In this document: positions 36,801 through 45,949 of the stretch, one piece after another
Layout: every line of letters starts with the position of its first letter
Numbering within the stretch: the stretch's first letter is position 1
DNA from: Sedimentibacter sp. zth1
GTDB lineage: Bacteria > Bacillota > Clostridia > Tissierellales > Sedimentibacteraceae
Assembly (NCBI RefSeq): GCF_017352195.1
Contig: NZ_CP071445.1
Span: 1,674,001-1,738,000, forward strand
Direction of reading: 5' to 3'
Length of the DNA: 64,000 nt
Translations under genes and position numbers: made by a program
Notes under the pieces: generated by a model
The model's database searches: none
What the model was told of the DNA's origin: nothing
What the model saw: the letters and a program-made list of their open reading frames with translations, nothing else

Positions 36801-37802
36801 ATGTGTTATTCAGAAACATATATACAAATAGAAAAGTTATTTAATAAATATGGTTTGGAAAAATTGATTAAAGAACCAAAGCAAGTAACAGGTGGATTGA
36901 TGCATAAAATGTATCAGATAATTACAAAACATAAAAAATATGCTGTTAAAGAATTAAATCCTTCTGTAATGCAAAGAAATGGAGTTAAAGAACATATAGT
37001 TAATTCCGAACGAATAGCAAAAGCTCTTGATAAAATTGTACCTGTAATAACTGCCATGCAATTTAATGATAATCCGTTATTAATGTTGGATGGACAGTAT
37101 TATATGATATTTGAATGGGTAGATGGAATGTCAATATTTCCACCCCATATATCTTCAGAAAACTGCATAAAGATGGGAACCCTGCTAGGAAAGATGCATA
37201 CAGCGAATATTATAATTCCTGGTATGCATAAGGAAAAGAATGAAACAGAAATATATGAATGGGATAAATATTTATTATTAGGACAAGAAATAAGTGCAGA
37301 ATGGGTTCATGAATTATCTGAAATGATAGATAAATTAAAAAAGTGGAACAAGGAGTTTAATGAAGCTTGCAATTTGTTAAGTGGTTATTTAGTACTTAGT
37401 CATAGGGATTTAGATCCAAAAAATGTTATGTGGAAAGATAATAATCCATACATTATTGACTGGGAATCTGCCGGTTATGTTAATCCATATCAAGAGTTAT
37501 TAGAAATGTTAAATTACTGGGCTAATAAGGGTAACGGTGAACTAGACAAAGATAAATTTGATGCACTATATAACGCATATATAACAATTGCCGGAAGTTG
37601 TCAAGTGAATTGGGAAATGGTACTTGCAAGCGGATTTGGTGGCATGCTTGGTTGGCTTAATTATAGCTTTAAACGATCATTGGGAATTGAGAGTACGTCT
37701 TTAGAAGAAAAGGAATTAGGAACAGAACAAGTATTTGGTACAATGAAGGCACTAAGGCAGTATGCACAGAATACAGTTTTAGTAAAAAATTGGTTAGATT
37801 GA
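36801..37802 (+). CDS. APH-fold phosphotransferase of unknown substrate
   Basis: A 333-residue protein of the aminoglycoside phosphotransferase/choline kinase fold. The catalytic loop LSHRDLDPKNVMW (about 213-225) and the metal-binding IIDWESAGYVNPYQELLEM (about 230-248) are clear. An ATP-binding region with AVKELNPS lies near residue 47. Such proteins phosphorylate small molecules; antibiotic resistance is only one of many roles and there is no resistance-specific motif. It is separated from the chemoreceptor gene by 36 bases. The ribosome site is weak (AAGGTGAA). Its stop codon lies at the start of the second direct repeat. Confidence 0.8.
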   Translation: MCYSETYIQIEKLFNKYGLEKLIKEPKQVTGGLMHKMYQIITKHKKYAVKELNPSVMQRNGVKEHIVNSERIAKALDKIVPVITAMQFNDNPLLMLDGQYYMIFEWVDGMSIFPPHISSENCIKMGTLLGKMHTANIIIPGMHKEKNETEIYEWDKYLLLGQEISAEWVHELSEMIDKLKKWNKEFNEACNLLSGYLVLSHRDLDPKNVMWKDNNPYIIDWESAGYVNPYQELLEMLNYWANKGNGELDKDKFDALYNAYITIAGSCQVNWEMVLASGFGGMLGWLNYSFKRSLGIESTSLEEKELGTEQVFGTMKALRQYAQNTVLVKNWLD

Positions 37803-37868
37803 AATATAACAAACTAAATAAAAACAAGGCATAGCTTTTATAGACTATACCTTGTTTTTATATTTATT
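37798..37868. repeat. Direct repeat copy B with bidirectional terminator
   Basis: Matches 34790-34860 at 66 of 71 positions. It starts with ATTGAAATATAA, here containing the stop of the phosphotransferase gene, holds the hairpin AAGGCATAGC/ACTATACCTT class stem (about 37827-37856), and ends in the stop codon of the convergent ABC gene. It may be the ancestral terminator between the ABC genes on either side. Confidence 0.85.
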
Positions 37869-39579
37869 AATCTCTAAATTGTGAATTATAAAGGTTAGTA
37901 TATACACCATTTAATTTCATCAAATCTTCGTGAGTTCCTCTTTCTTTTATTCCTTCATCACCAAATACTATAATTTCATCTGCATTTTTTATAGTAGATA
38001 ATCTATGTGCAACAACTACAGTCGTTCTCCCTTTGCACAATGCCTCTAGTGAGCTTTGAATCATTTGCTCTGTTGCATTATCTAGTGCTGATGTTGCTTC
38101 ATCAAGTATAAGAATTGGAGGGTTTTTCAAAAACACTCTTGAAATACTTATCCTTTGTTTTTGACCACCACTAAGTTTAACTCCTCTTTCCCCTATGTAT
38201 GTATTGTAGCCATACTCAAGAGTCATAATATAATCATGTATATTTGCTTTTTTCGCTGCTTCAACAACTTCTTCTTCTGTAGCGTTTACATTTCCATAAG
38301 ATATATTATCAAATATTGTACCCGTAAATAAAAATACCTCTTGTTGTACAATACCAATGTTTTTTCTTAGGGATTCTCTTGTCATATCTGCAATGTCTAT
38401 TCCGTCAATCATAATTATACCTTCGTCTATTTCATAAAACCTTGGAATTAAGTGGCATAGTGTAGTTTTTCCTCCACCAGAAGGTCCTACAAGAGCTACC
38501 GTTTTCCCGTTTTCTATATTTAAGGTTAAATCATTTAATATATTTTTATTGTTACCATACGCAAATGTAACATCATCAAATATAATTTGACCTTTCAAAA
38601 TTCCTACTTCTTTAGCATTTTCGCTTTCTTCTTCAGGCTCTTCACTCATGATTTCCGTAAACCTTTTAAAACCTGTCATACCAGATTGATATTGCTCAAT
38701 AAAGCTAATTAGTCTTTTTATTGGTGTAGAAAACATTCCTATGTACAATAAATAGGCTGTAAAATCTCCAAAATTAATTATTCCTTTAAAATAAAATATT
38801 CCACCACCAGTAAGCACAGCTAAAATCAAAAAATCCATTATGAACTTTGTTCCTGTAAAAAAATCTGCCATAACTTTGTAAGCTTTCTTTCTTGCTCTTC
38901 CGAAGGCATTATTGCCCTCTTGAAACTTATCTATTTCATAATCATAATTATTAAAAGCTTTTGAAACTCTTATACCAGAGATACTATTTTCCAAGTTAGC
39001 ATTTACTTCACCTATTTTAACTCTTGTATTCATAAATGCTTCGCTCAGCTTAATTCTTTGCTTCATTGAAAACCATACAAGTAATGGTATAAATGCAAAT
39101 ATTATAAGTGTTAAAGGTATATTTATTCTGCAAAGCAATATAAAAGAACCAATAATCATAACACCAGATATAAATAAATCCTCAGGACCATGATGTGCAA
39201 GTTCAGAAATTTCCTTTAAATCATTTATTACTCTTGACATAATTGTGCCTGTTTTATTTTCATCAAAATAGTTAAATGGTAGTTTTTGAAGATGAGTAAA
39301 AATATCTTTTCTCATACTTATTTGCATTTTTACTCCCATAACATGTCCATAATAGGTTATGTAATAATTTAAGCCAGCTTTTAAAATATAAATAGCACCT
39401 AAAACTACCAACCAAGTAATTAAAAGACTAAAGTTTTGATTTGGTACATAATCATTAATAATATTTCTTGTAATAGTTGGGTACATCAAATCACATATTG
39501 ACACTAAAAAAGCACATATCAAATCTATGATAAAAATAGATTTAACAGGCTTATAATACGATATAAATTTCTTAATCAT
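37867..39579 (-). CDS. ABC exporter half-transporter (MsbA/LmrA type)
   Basis: A 570-residue exporter half with six membrane helices (about 15-300) and a C-terminal ATPase. Walker A is GPSGGGKTTL, signature LSGGQKQRISISRVFL, Walker B/D-loop LILDEATSALD, switch His VAHRLS, all intact. The inter-helix QKLPFNYFDENKTGTIMSRV segment is standard for homodimeric multidrug or lipid exporters. It is monocistronic as far as visible, converges with the phosphotransferase gene, and terminates in repeat B. It is the fourth exporter half gene in 13 kb. Confidence 0.92.
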   Translation of the reverse strand: MIKKFISYYKPVKSIFIIDLICAFLVSICDLMYPTITRNIINDYVPNQNFSLLITWLVVLGAIYILKAGLNYYITYYGHVMGVKMQISMRKDIFTHLQKLPFNYFDENKTGTIMSRVINDLKEISELAHHGPEDLFISGVMIIGSFILLCRINIPLTLIIFAFIPLLVWFSMKQRIKLSEAFMNTRVKIGEVNANLENSISGIRVSKAFNNYDYEIDKFQEGNNAFGRARKKAYKVMADFFTGTKFIMDFLILAVLTGGGIFYFKGIINFGDFTAYLLYIGMFSTPIKRLISFIEQYQSGMTGFKRFTEIMSEEPEEESENAKEVGILKGQIIFDDVTFAYGNNKNILNDLTLNIENGKTVALVGPSGGGKTTLCHLIPRFYEIDEGIIMIDGIDIADMTRESLRKNIGIVQQEVFLFTGTIFDNISYGNVNATEEEVVEAAKKANIHDYIMTLEYGYNTYIGERGVKLSGGQKQRISISRVFLKNPPILILDEATSALDNATEQMIQSSLEALCKGRTTVVVAHRLSTIKNADEIIVFGDEGIKERGTHEDLMKLNGVYTNLYNSQFRD

Positions 39580-39628
39580 TCTTTATAAGCTCCTTAAAAT
39601 TTGTGATATATAAATAAAAATAAAAACT

Positions 39629-39661
39629 AAGACACTTTTATAATTACTACAAAAGTGCCTT
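39629..39661 (-). terminator. Terminator of the DUF1292 gene
   Basis: On the minus strand AAGGCACTTTT and AAAAGTGTCTT form an 11-bp stem (one mismatch), followed by AGTTTTTATTTTTA. It lies 19 bases after the stop codon. Confidence 0.75.
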
Positions 39662-39679
39662 GATTTTAAATAAATTAAT

Positions 39680-40027
39680 CTATTTTTGTTCTTCTTCTTC
39701 GTCAGAATATTCTTCTTCCATCAATTCATCAAATACTTTTGCAACTTTTTCATATTCTTCATCAGATTCTATAGAAATTAAATCTATTTCACCGTCTTCA
39801 GTTTCATTTATCCCATATAAGTAAACTTCACCATCTTCTGAATCAATATCATTTACCGGAATTAAAGCAATGTATTCTTTTTCTTCTACTGGGAATATTC
39901 CTATAACTGCACACTCAATCTCAGAACCGTCTTCTAATGTTAATGTCATTATTTCAAAATCATCATCACAGCAATCGTCATCACCACAGTTGCTTCCACA
40001 GTTACAATTTTCTTTTTTATCGCTCAT
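39680..40027 (-). CDS. DUF1292 family protein
   Basis: A small acidic cytoplasmic protein of 115 residues. The core, ITLTLEDGSEIECAVIGIF, EEKEYIALIPV and DGEVYLYGINE (about 25-85), is the DUF1292 domain, of unknown function and common in clostridia near yrvM/ruvX genes. Here the N terminus is unusual: a Cys/Asp segment CNCGSNCGDDDCCDDD at about 8-23, with five Cys in twelve residues, which could bind a metal. Not in the usual ruvX neighbourhood; flanked by exporter and peptidase genes. Confidence 0.82.
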   Translation of the reverse strand: MSDKKENCNCGSNCGDDDCCDDDFEIMTLTLEDGSEIECAVIGIFPVEEKEYIALIPVNDIDSEDGEVYLYGINETEDGEIDLISIESDEEYEKVAKVFDELMEEEYSDEEEEQK

Positions 40028-40291
40028 ATCAATATCCTTTCTTAATTAGCCCTTGGCATTATTGTATATATTTATGTAATATTTAATTATTTATGAATTA
40101 AATAATTAATAATGCTAATCGTCAATTTCCTAGAAAAATCATATCAATAGCAAATAAATAATATACTAACAAAACTTTATCAAAGAACTAGTTAAAAAGC
40201 AAGGTAATTTTTCTTTTTAACTGAAATTATATTATTATAATACTACAAAAAATTGCAAAATATCTCATATATAAATATTTATAAAAACTTT

Positions 40292-41791
40292 TTAAATATC
40301 ATATATTTTAGAATATTTATCTTTTAGGTAATTAACATAATACATAGCATTAAAATCCTCACCTGTTGCTATTTTTAAAATTTCTTTAGGATATTTTGTT
40401 GCACCATACTTATGTATTTTTTCCTTAAGCCACTCATTGATTTCTTTAGTAGTACCTGTTGACAATGCCTTTTCTATATCTATATCATTTTTCATTTTGT
40501 CGTATATTTGTGAAGCATATGCTGAACCTAAAGCATATGTTACAAAATATCCAAATGAACCATCTGACCAGTGCATATCTTGAAGAACACCAACTGCATC
40601 ATTTGGAACATCAATTCCTAAATAATCCTTGTACATTTTGTTCCAAACTTTAGGTAAGTCACTAACTTCTATTTCATTATTAAATATCATTTTTTCTATA
40701 TCATATCTTATCATTATATGAAGTGGATATGTTAACTCATCAGCTTCAGTTCTTATAAGAGAATTTTCAACTTTATTTATAGCCATAAAGAAATCCTCTA
40801 ATGTTGTATCTTTAAACTGTTCTTTGAAAGTTTCTTTCAATTTATCAAAATGATTTATCCAAAATTCCTTACTTCTTCCAATGATATTTTCATAAAATCT
40901 CGATTGAGATTCATGCATTGCCATTGATGCTCCACCACCGCTAAATGTTTCATCATACTCTGGATTAACCTGTTGCTCATATGTTGCGTGTCCTAACTCA
41001 TGTATAGCTGAAAAAACACTTGAAATAAGCAAATTTTCATAATAGTGGTTTGTAAATCTAACATCTCTTGAAGAAACTCCAGATGTAAATGGATGTTCAC
41101 TTTCCTTCATCAACCCTCTATCAGTATCATAGCACATAACTTGTTGTATATAATCACAGAATTTCTTTTGATCTAACTTAGGATATACCTTTGATTCAAA
41201 ATTATCATTATAAGCTAATTTTTTAGCTGTAACTTTTTTTACAAAAGGTACTAATTCTTTTTTTAGTAAATTGAAAAACTCATCATATTCTTTTGTAGTA
41301 TATCCATGTTCATATTGGTCTAGTAAAACATCATATCCCTTAAGTTTATCTGTTTCAAGATATTTTGTATATTTTTTCATAAACATAACTATTTTTTCTA
41401 AGCAAGGTTTAAAAATACTAAAATCACTATTAGTTTTTGCTTCTACCCAAATATTTTGACTATTGGAAGTAAGTATTTGAAATTCAATATACTCGTTCAT
41501 AGGTATTTTCTTAATTTTATCAATACCATCTTTTACTTCAATTATTTCATGTTTTAATACTTCGTCTAATTTATCTTTATTGTCAAATAATTCATTTACT
41601 ACATTTGTATATTCTTCAGATGTTTCAAACTTATATGATTCTTCAGATAAAATACCTAAATATTTACCTCTCTCTTCGAAGCAACCTTTAGGAGCTTCTG
41701 TGGCAGAATCCCAACCAATCATCCACATTGCATAACCATATGCTTTAATCTTTTTTCTTAATTCTTCGTACTTTTTTAATAACTCTTTCAT
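40292..41791 (-). CDS. Carboxypeptidase Taq (family M32) metallopeptidase
   Basis: A zinc carboxypeptidase of 499 residues that removes C-terminal residues from peptides in the cytoplasm. The zinc motif is in IHELGHATYEQQ (HExxH) and the family motifs GASMAMHESQSRFYENIIGR and FTNHYYENLLISSVFSAIHE flank it. The N-terminal helical part WDSATEAPKG matches the start of M32 enzymes. It has a clear role in digesting peptides delivered by importers such as Opp. Monocistronic; the 264 bases between it and the DUF1292 gene hold nothing recognisable. Confidence 0.92.
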   Translation of the reverse strand: MKELLKKYEELRKKIKAYGYAMWMIGWDSATEAPKGCFEERGKYLGILSEESYKFETSEEYTNVVNELFDNKDKLDEVLKHEIIEVKDGIDKIKKIPMNEYIEFQILTSNSQNIWVEAKTNSDFSIFKPCLEKIVMFMKKYTKYLETDKLKGYDVLLDQYEHGYTTKEYDEFFNLLKKELVPFVKKVTAKKLAYNDNFESKVYPKLDQKKFCDYIQQVMCYDTDRGLMKESEHPFTSGVSSRDVRFTNHYYENLLISSVFSAIHELGHATYEQQVNPEYDETFSGGGASMAMHESQSRFYENIIGRSKEFWINHFDKLKETFKEQFKDTTLEDFFMAINKVENSLIRTEADELTYPLHIMIRYDIEKMIFNNEIEVSDLPKVWNKMYKDYLGIDVPNDAVGVLQDMHWSDGSFGYFVTYALGSAYASQIYDKMKNDIDIEKALSTGTTKEINEWLKEKIHKYGATKYPKEILKIATGEDFNAMYYVNYLKDKYSKIYDI

Positions 41792-41907
41792 TTTTGCCTC
41801 CTTATAATTATCCTGGTAACTTTATACATATATATTACCATTAATAAAAAGATACTGCAACAATTATAATATTGCATATATTGTGTCATATATCGTGATA
41901 AATTGTC

Positions 41908-41952
41908 ATTTATTGTAACACATATAGCAATGCAATATTATTTATTGTAACA
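41908..41952. promoter_or_regulatory. Direct repeats upstream of the fba promoter
   Basis: ATTTATTGTAACA appears at 41908-41920 and again at 41940-41952, 32 bases apart (three helical turns). Further TTGCA/TGCAA-like half sites lie at about 41855-41880. It sits just ahead of the -35 box and may be a regulator site. The rest of the 41792-42035 gap has no gene. Confidence 0.45.
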
Positions 41953-41962
41953 TATAAATTAC

Positions 41963-41991
41963 TTGCATTTTAATATCTGTTATTGTATACT
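41963..41991 (+). promoter_or_regulatory. Predicted promoter of fba
   Basis: TTGCAT (41963-41968), 17 bases, TATACT (41986-41991). Ten of twelve consensus positions match. It lies 44 bases before the start codon. Confidence 0.75.
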
Positions 41992-42035
41992 TTATTTGTA
42001 ATTTAAAAAAAATAGAAATATAGGAGGAGTTTAAT

Positions 42036-42965
42036 ATGGCTCTTGTAACATCAACTGAAATGTTTAAAAAAGCATACGAAGGTGGATATGCTGTAGGTGC
42101 TTTTAATGTTAATAATATGGAAATAATACAAGGTATTGTAGATGCAGCAAAGATAGAAAAGGCACCAATAATTCTACAGGTATCTGCAGGAGCAAGAAAA
42201 TATGCAAGTCCAATATATTTAAGAAAATTAGTAGAAGCTGCTGTTGAGGACACTGGTCTTGACATCGTTCTTCACCTCGACCATGGTGATAGCTTTGAAA
42301 TATGCAAAGACTGTATAGATGGTGGTTTTACATCTGTTATGATAGATGGTTCTAAATTACCTCTTGAAGAAAATATTGCACTGACTAAAAAAGTTGTAGA
42401 TTATGCACACGCAAAAGGAGTTGTTGTTGAAGCTGAACTTGGCAAGCTTGCAGGAGTAGAAGATGCTGTTAAAGTTAATACTAAAGATGCTACTTATACT
42501 GACCCACAAGAAGCAGTGAGATTTGTAAAAGAGACAGGAGTTGATTCTTTAGCTATTGCTATAGGAACTTCTCATGGAGCATATAAATTCAAAGGTGAAC
42601 CAAGTCTTGATTTTGATAGATTAGAAACAATAACTAATCTTTTACCTAATTTTCCATTAGTTTTACATGGTTCTTCATCAGTACCGAGGGAATTTGTTGA
42701 CTTTTGTAACCAATATGGAGGTAAAGTACCAGGAGCTCAAGGTGTACCTGAAGAAATGTTAAAAAGAGCATCTAAATTAGGTGTTTGCAAAATAAACATT
42801 GATACAGATTTAAGACTTGCAATGACAGGTTCTGTTAGAAAAGTATTATCAGAACATCCTGAAGAATTTGACCCTAGAAAATACTTAGGACCTGCAAGAG
42901 AAGCTATAAAAAATATGGTACAACATAAAATTAAAGATGTACTTGGTTGTAGCGATAAAAGATAA
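42036..42965 (+). CDS. fba: Class II fructose-1,6-bisphosphate aldolase
   Basis: Cleaves fructose 1,6-bisphosphate to triose phosphates. At 309 residues it has the class II length. Zinc-binding VLHLDHGDSFEICKDCIDGGF (first pair of histidines in HLDHGD), a later VVEAELGKLAGVED, AIAIGTSHGAYKF and the VLHGSSSVPRE segment are typical of the bacterial family. GGAGG precedes the ATG. The last ~25 bases are also found in degraded form at about 45988-46015, inside the SpoIID tandem duplication. Confidence 0.95.
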   Translation: MALVTSTEMFKKAYEGGYAVGAFNVNNMEIIQGIVDAAKIEKAPIILQVSAGARKYASPIYLRKLVEAAVEDTGLDIVLHLDHGDSFEICKDCIDGGFTSVMIDGSKLPLEENIALTKKVVDYAHAKGVVVEAELGKLAGVEDAVKVNTKDATYTDPQEAVRFVKETGVDSLAIAIGTSHGAYKFKGEPSLDFDRLETITNLLPNFPLVLHGSSSVPREFVDFCNQYGGKVPGAQGVPEEMLKRASKLGVCKINIDTDLRLAMTGSVRKVLSEHPEEFDPRKYLGPAREAIKNMVQHKIKDVLGCSDKR

Positions 42966-42982
42966 AAATAAGATATTATACA

Positions 42983-43012
42983 AAAGATTACACTTAGTTA
43001 AGTGTAATCTTT
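42983..43012. terminator. Bidirectional terminator, fba and SpoIID-like gene copy 1
   Basis: AAAGATTACACTT and AAGTGTAATCTTT form a perfect 13-bp stem with a 4-nt loop, followed by A-T5-rich sequence. A near-identical copy is at 46032-46061. Confidence 0.9.
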
Positions 43013-43017
43013 ATTTT

Positions 43018-44385
43018 TTATTCCTCTTGAAAACTATCTTTGAGCTGTATAATTTGGTACCATGTAGCAGGGTCTACTGTACCTGTTATAGGTATTGCGA
43101 ATCTATCCTGTATTTGACGTACTGCTTTATCAGTCTGATTATCATATACACCTGTAACTTTAACAGGTGAAACATAATCAGTATTTTCTGATATTAGTTT
43201 TAGGTATTGCTGTATTAAAGTAACTTTAGGGTTAGATAAACCTAAAAACAATACATATCCTGGATAGATATCAACATACTCACTCATTGTTTCAGGAGGT
43301 ATGCTGCTGTATATATCATCATATACCTCTTCAAGTTTTCTGAAATTTTTAAGATCTACAATTCCATTAACTTCTAATCCATATTCCTTTTGAAACTGCT
43401 TTACCGCATTTTCTGTTTTTTCTCCAAATATCCCATCAATTGTAACAGGGTCTATATTATCATTATAAAAACTGATAAAATCTAAATAGTACTGTAATGT
43501 TTTAACTTCTATTCCATAAGAACCAAGCTGAAGCTTATCTGCAAATGGTCTATATAAATCTGTTACACTTATACCCTCTGATGTTAATTCGCCTAATTCT
43601 TTAACTGCTGTATATATATAGTTAATTTTGTACCATGTAGACTTACCAACAATACCATCTGGGTTAAGATTAAAAATCTTTTGAAATGTCTTAACTGCTT
43701 CTTCTGTTTTCGGTCCATATACTCCATCTTCTTCTACTTGCGGTATTGCAGGATAATTTTTACCAATCCTGTTAAGCTTAACCTCTATAGTTGCTACATC
43801 ATTACCTATATCTCCAAGTCTTAATATTGTACCCGGATATGATTCAGTATCCTCTGATACAGGTGCATTCTCAACAATCTCTATGTCATCACCATAATAA
43901 TTTTTTAATATATCCAATGCAGATTTTCCCTCTTCAGCTAAAGGCACTGTTCCCCATTGTGATAATCCATCACATTTTACTTTTACTCCATCACAAAACG
44001 AAGTAAAGTATGGCTCTATTGAACCCTCTTTTCTAATATAGTTATTAAATAATTCATCGGATTTTATACTAATATTTCTGAATACATCTCTGTCTTTCAC
44101 AAATGCCTGATCAAATGCTGTGGAATTGGTTATATCAAAATCATATCCTTGGTTTCTATACCATTCTGTATAGATTCTATTAAGTGCATAATTAATAATT
44201 ACATATAGATTTGCATCTATAGAACTATCTGGCCATGTAGGATATATTTCACTTGATGCTACATTTTTTACATACTCTGGAAATGGGACAGTAATGTTTT
44301 CTACGTTCGGGTCATCTGGATTTCCTAAATGTACAACTATATCCTTTGGTATAATAGGTTGTTCTGAAACAGTCACAATATTCAC
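43018..44385 (-). CDS. SpoIID-like, three peptidoglycan-binding domains, copy 1
   Basis: A 455-residue protein. The N-terminal part (about 35-170) resembles SpoIID/LytB: EYVKNVASSEIYPTWPDSS with the glutamate in the position of the SpoIID catalytic Glu (about 46), ALNRIYTEWYRNQGYDFDIT, and the later GLSQWGTVPLAEEGKSALDI. Three PG_binding_1 repeats follow (about 185-265, 280-360, 370-450), each with LGxxGxxVxxxQ and DGIFGxxTxxAVKxFQ. SpoIID proteins remodel spore peptidoglycan; the family seen in clostridia with these repeats is largely uncharacterised. No signal peptide is evident. The start is GTG; a second GTG three codons later, aligned with an ATG in copy 2, is an alternative. It overlaps the next gene upstream by 4 bases. 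Confidence 0.82.
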   Translation of the reverse strand: MNIVTVSEQPIIPKDIVVHLGNPDDPNVENITVPFPEYVKNVASSEIYPTWPDSSIDANLYVIINYALNRIYTEWYRNQGYDFDITNSTAFDQAFVKDRDVFRNISIKSDELFNNYIRKEGSIEPYFTSFCDGVKVKCDGLSQWGTVPLAEEGKSALDILKNYYGDDIEIVENAPVSEDTESYPGTILRLGDIGNDVATIEVKLNRIGKNYPAIPQVEEDGVYGPKTEEAVKTFQKIFNLNPDGIVGKSTWYKINYIYTAVKELGELTSEGISVTDLYRPFADKLQLGSYGIEVKTLQYYLDFISFYNDNIDPVTIDGIFGEKTENAVKQFQKEYGLEVNGIVDLKNFRKLEEVYDDIYSSIPPETMSEYVDIYPGYVLFLGLSNPKVTLIQQYLKLISENTDYVSPVKVTGVYDNQTDKAVRQIQDRFAIPITGTVDPATWYQIIQLKDSFQEE

Positions 44386-44804
44386 ACCCTTCTATAATAT
44401 ATTGGCTGCATTATTATTGGTTGAATAGATGCTATACCCTCAAACACCTGTATTTCTTTGTCTGTAATTAATTTATATCCATCAGCTTCAATATCAGCTT
44501 TATATGTGTAAAATGGAGTTGCATTTCCCGGAGTTAATGATAAATCAGCTGTAGGAGCATCCACAAGTATAATTCCGGTTTTACCGTTTTCATCTGTTAA
44601 AACCTCTTTTACATAATATATATCATTATTTAATTGCCTGCTTATTACAATTCTAGCATTTTCAATAGGCAAATTTCCTCCTGCTGTTGTTACCTGAAAA
44701 ATTATTCCACCCTTACCACTAAGCAATTCTTCTAACTCTAATTCATTCTGCATCATTTCTTCATCATTAAGCTTATTTATTAATAAATCACTATTTTTTT
44801 TCAT
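44382..44804 (-). CDS. Carboxypeptidase-regulatory-like (beta-sandwich) protein, copy 1
   Basis: A 140-residue protein. An acidic N-terminal helix (about 1-30) leads to a transthyretin/Ig-like fold: GGIIFQVTTAGGNLPIENAR, TDENGKTGIILVDAP and KADIEADGYK resemble the repeats found in carboxypeptidase-regulatory-like domains. No signal peptide. Function unknown; it is always paired with the SpoIID-like gene here, overlapping its start by 4 bases, which suggests a joint role in the spore wall or coat. An AGGGGAAG ribosome site precedes the ATG. Confidence 0.75.
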   Translation of the reverse strand: MKKNSDLLINKLNDEEMMQNELELEELLSGKGGIIFQVTTAGGNLPIENARIVISRQLNNDIYYVKEVLTDENGKTGIILVDAPTADLSLTPGNATPFYTYKADIEADGYKLITDKEIQVFEGIASIQPIIMQPIYYRRV

Positions 44805-44857
44805 TATACTTCCCCTCTGATTAATATGATATATTAATTAACTACAATACATATAAC

Positions 44858-45883
44858 CTATTCAACATTAGGAGGTTCTGTTATTGTTCCTGTTTTAGCG
44901 TCTATAAAAGCTAGCCAGAAACCATAGTCTCCGTCGAGATTATTGTTTTTGTATGACCAGTTTTTAAAGCCTGTCACTCCCTTGTAAGGCTGTTCATCAC
45001 GTGTAAATTTTCCCGGAATTCCATAAACGAATTTCGTTATATTATTATTTTCGCTATATATTCCAAAAAGATAATATCCATGCTTCTGCATTAGATACTG
45101 GCATGTTGTAACGTGATTTGCTAATGGATATGGATAATATGTAGAAATTATCTGATTAAAATATGGCAGGAATCCTTTATAAATGCTTCCTTCATCGTAA
45201 ATAACCTTCCACCATTTTATGCTTTCTATATCATTTGCCAACGGATTAATATTATCAAAACCCTCTAGCAAATCAAATAATTTTTTTTCATATTCATTTC
45301 TATACATTCGTTCATTCACTGTTTTTCTATTTGGAATAGCTGTATTTTGTACTGTTTGATAATACGAACTTCCTTTAATCGCGTTTGATTCAACACATTC
45401 ATCATTGTAGCTTTCTTCGCATTCGCATTCATTTTTTTTATTAGCACATTCATCATCAAATTTTATTTCATCACGCACTTCTGTGTTTTCATCAATAATA
45501 TCTTCATCACTTTCAATATCAAGTAAAACATTTAGCTGTTTAACTTGAGCAGACATAAATACAGGTGTATATAGCACAACCTTACCCTTGCTTACTATGC
45601 CGCAAATATTAAAGTTTTCTATTGGCTCATCCTTGCCATTTAAAAGAATATTTTTTTGCAACTTTCCTCTTTTGTTATTTATAGGACCAATTTTTATCTT
45701 TTCTTCTTTGTTTTTAAATAAGAAAACCTCGCTTGATTCTTTTACATCCCCTAAATTTTCAACATTAACAGTTATTGTACCTCTGTTTCCTCTCATGTCT
45801 AATTTCACATAACCTTTGCCAGTACATGATTTATCTGAGGATTCAAAAAATTTCATTATTCTATAATTTTTATTTTTATTCAA
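44858..45883 (-). CDS. Spore-associated-type hypothetical protein, single copy
   Basis: A 341-residue protein of unknown function. An N-terminal region (about 18-115, KGYVKLDMRGNRGTITVNVENLG) with a beta-rich pattern is followed by a low-complexity acidic, Cys-rich linker (about 125-170, with CANKKNECECEESYNDECVE), and a C-terminal domain (about 220-340) with WWKVIYDEG, GFLPYFNQII, HGYYLFGIY and KFVYGIPGKFT. I have seen a similar arrangement in proteins of endospore formers, but no function is known to me. It is present in duplication copy 1 only; copy 2 retains scraps of its ends. GGAGG precedes the ATG. Confidence 0.7.
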   Translation of the reverse strand: MNKNKNYRIMKFFESSDKSCTGKGYVKLDMRGNRGTITVNVENLGDVKESSEVFLFKNKEEKIKIGPINNKRGKLQKNILLNGKDEPIENFNICGIVSKGKVVLYTPVFMSAQVKQLNVLLDIESDEDIIDENTEVRDEIKFDDECANKKNECECEESYNDECVESNAIKGSSYYQTVQNTAIPNRKTVNERMYRNEYEKKLFDLLEGFDNINPLANDIESIKWWKVIYDEGSIYKGFLPYFNQIISTYYPYPLANHVTTCQYLMQKHGYYLFGIYSENNNITKFVYGIPGKFTRDEQPYKGVTGFKNWSYKNNNLDGDYGFWLAFIDAKTGTITEPPNVE

Positions 45884-45949
45884 AAGAAACCTCCCATATA
45901 TTTAGTTGAAAATGTATCATTAATATATATGCGAGGTGAATTTATATTA

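Noticed and set aside
36801-37802. Antibiotic (aminoglycoside) resistance gene
   Set aside because: The fold and HRDLDPKN motif only show an APH-type kinase. No resistance-specific signature and no mobile resistance context are present.
41942-42265. A minus-strand gene over the fba start
   Set aside because: The frame lies antisense to the strongly conserved aldolase and has no ribosome site; a codon-bias shadow.
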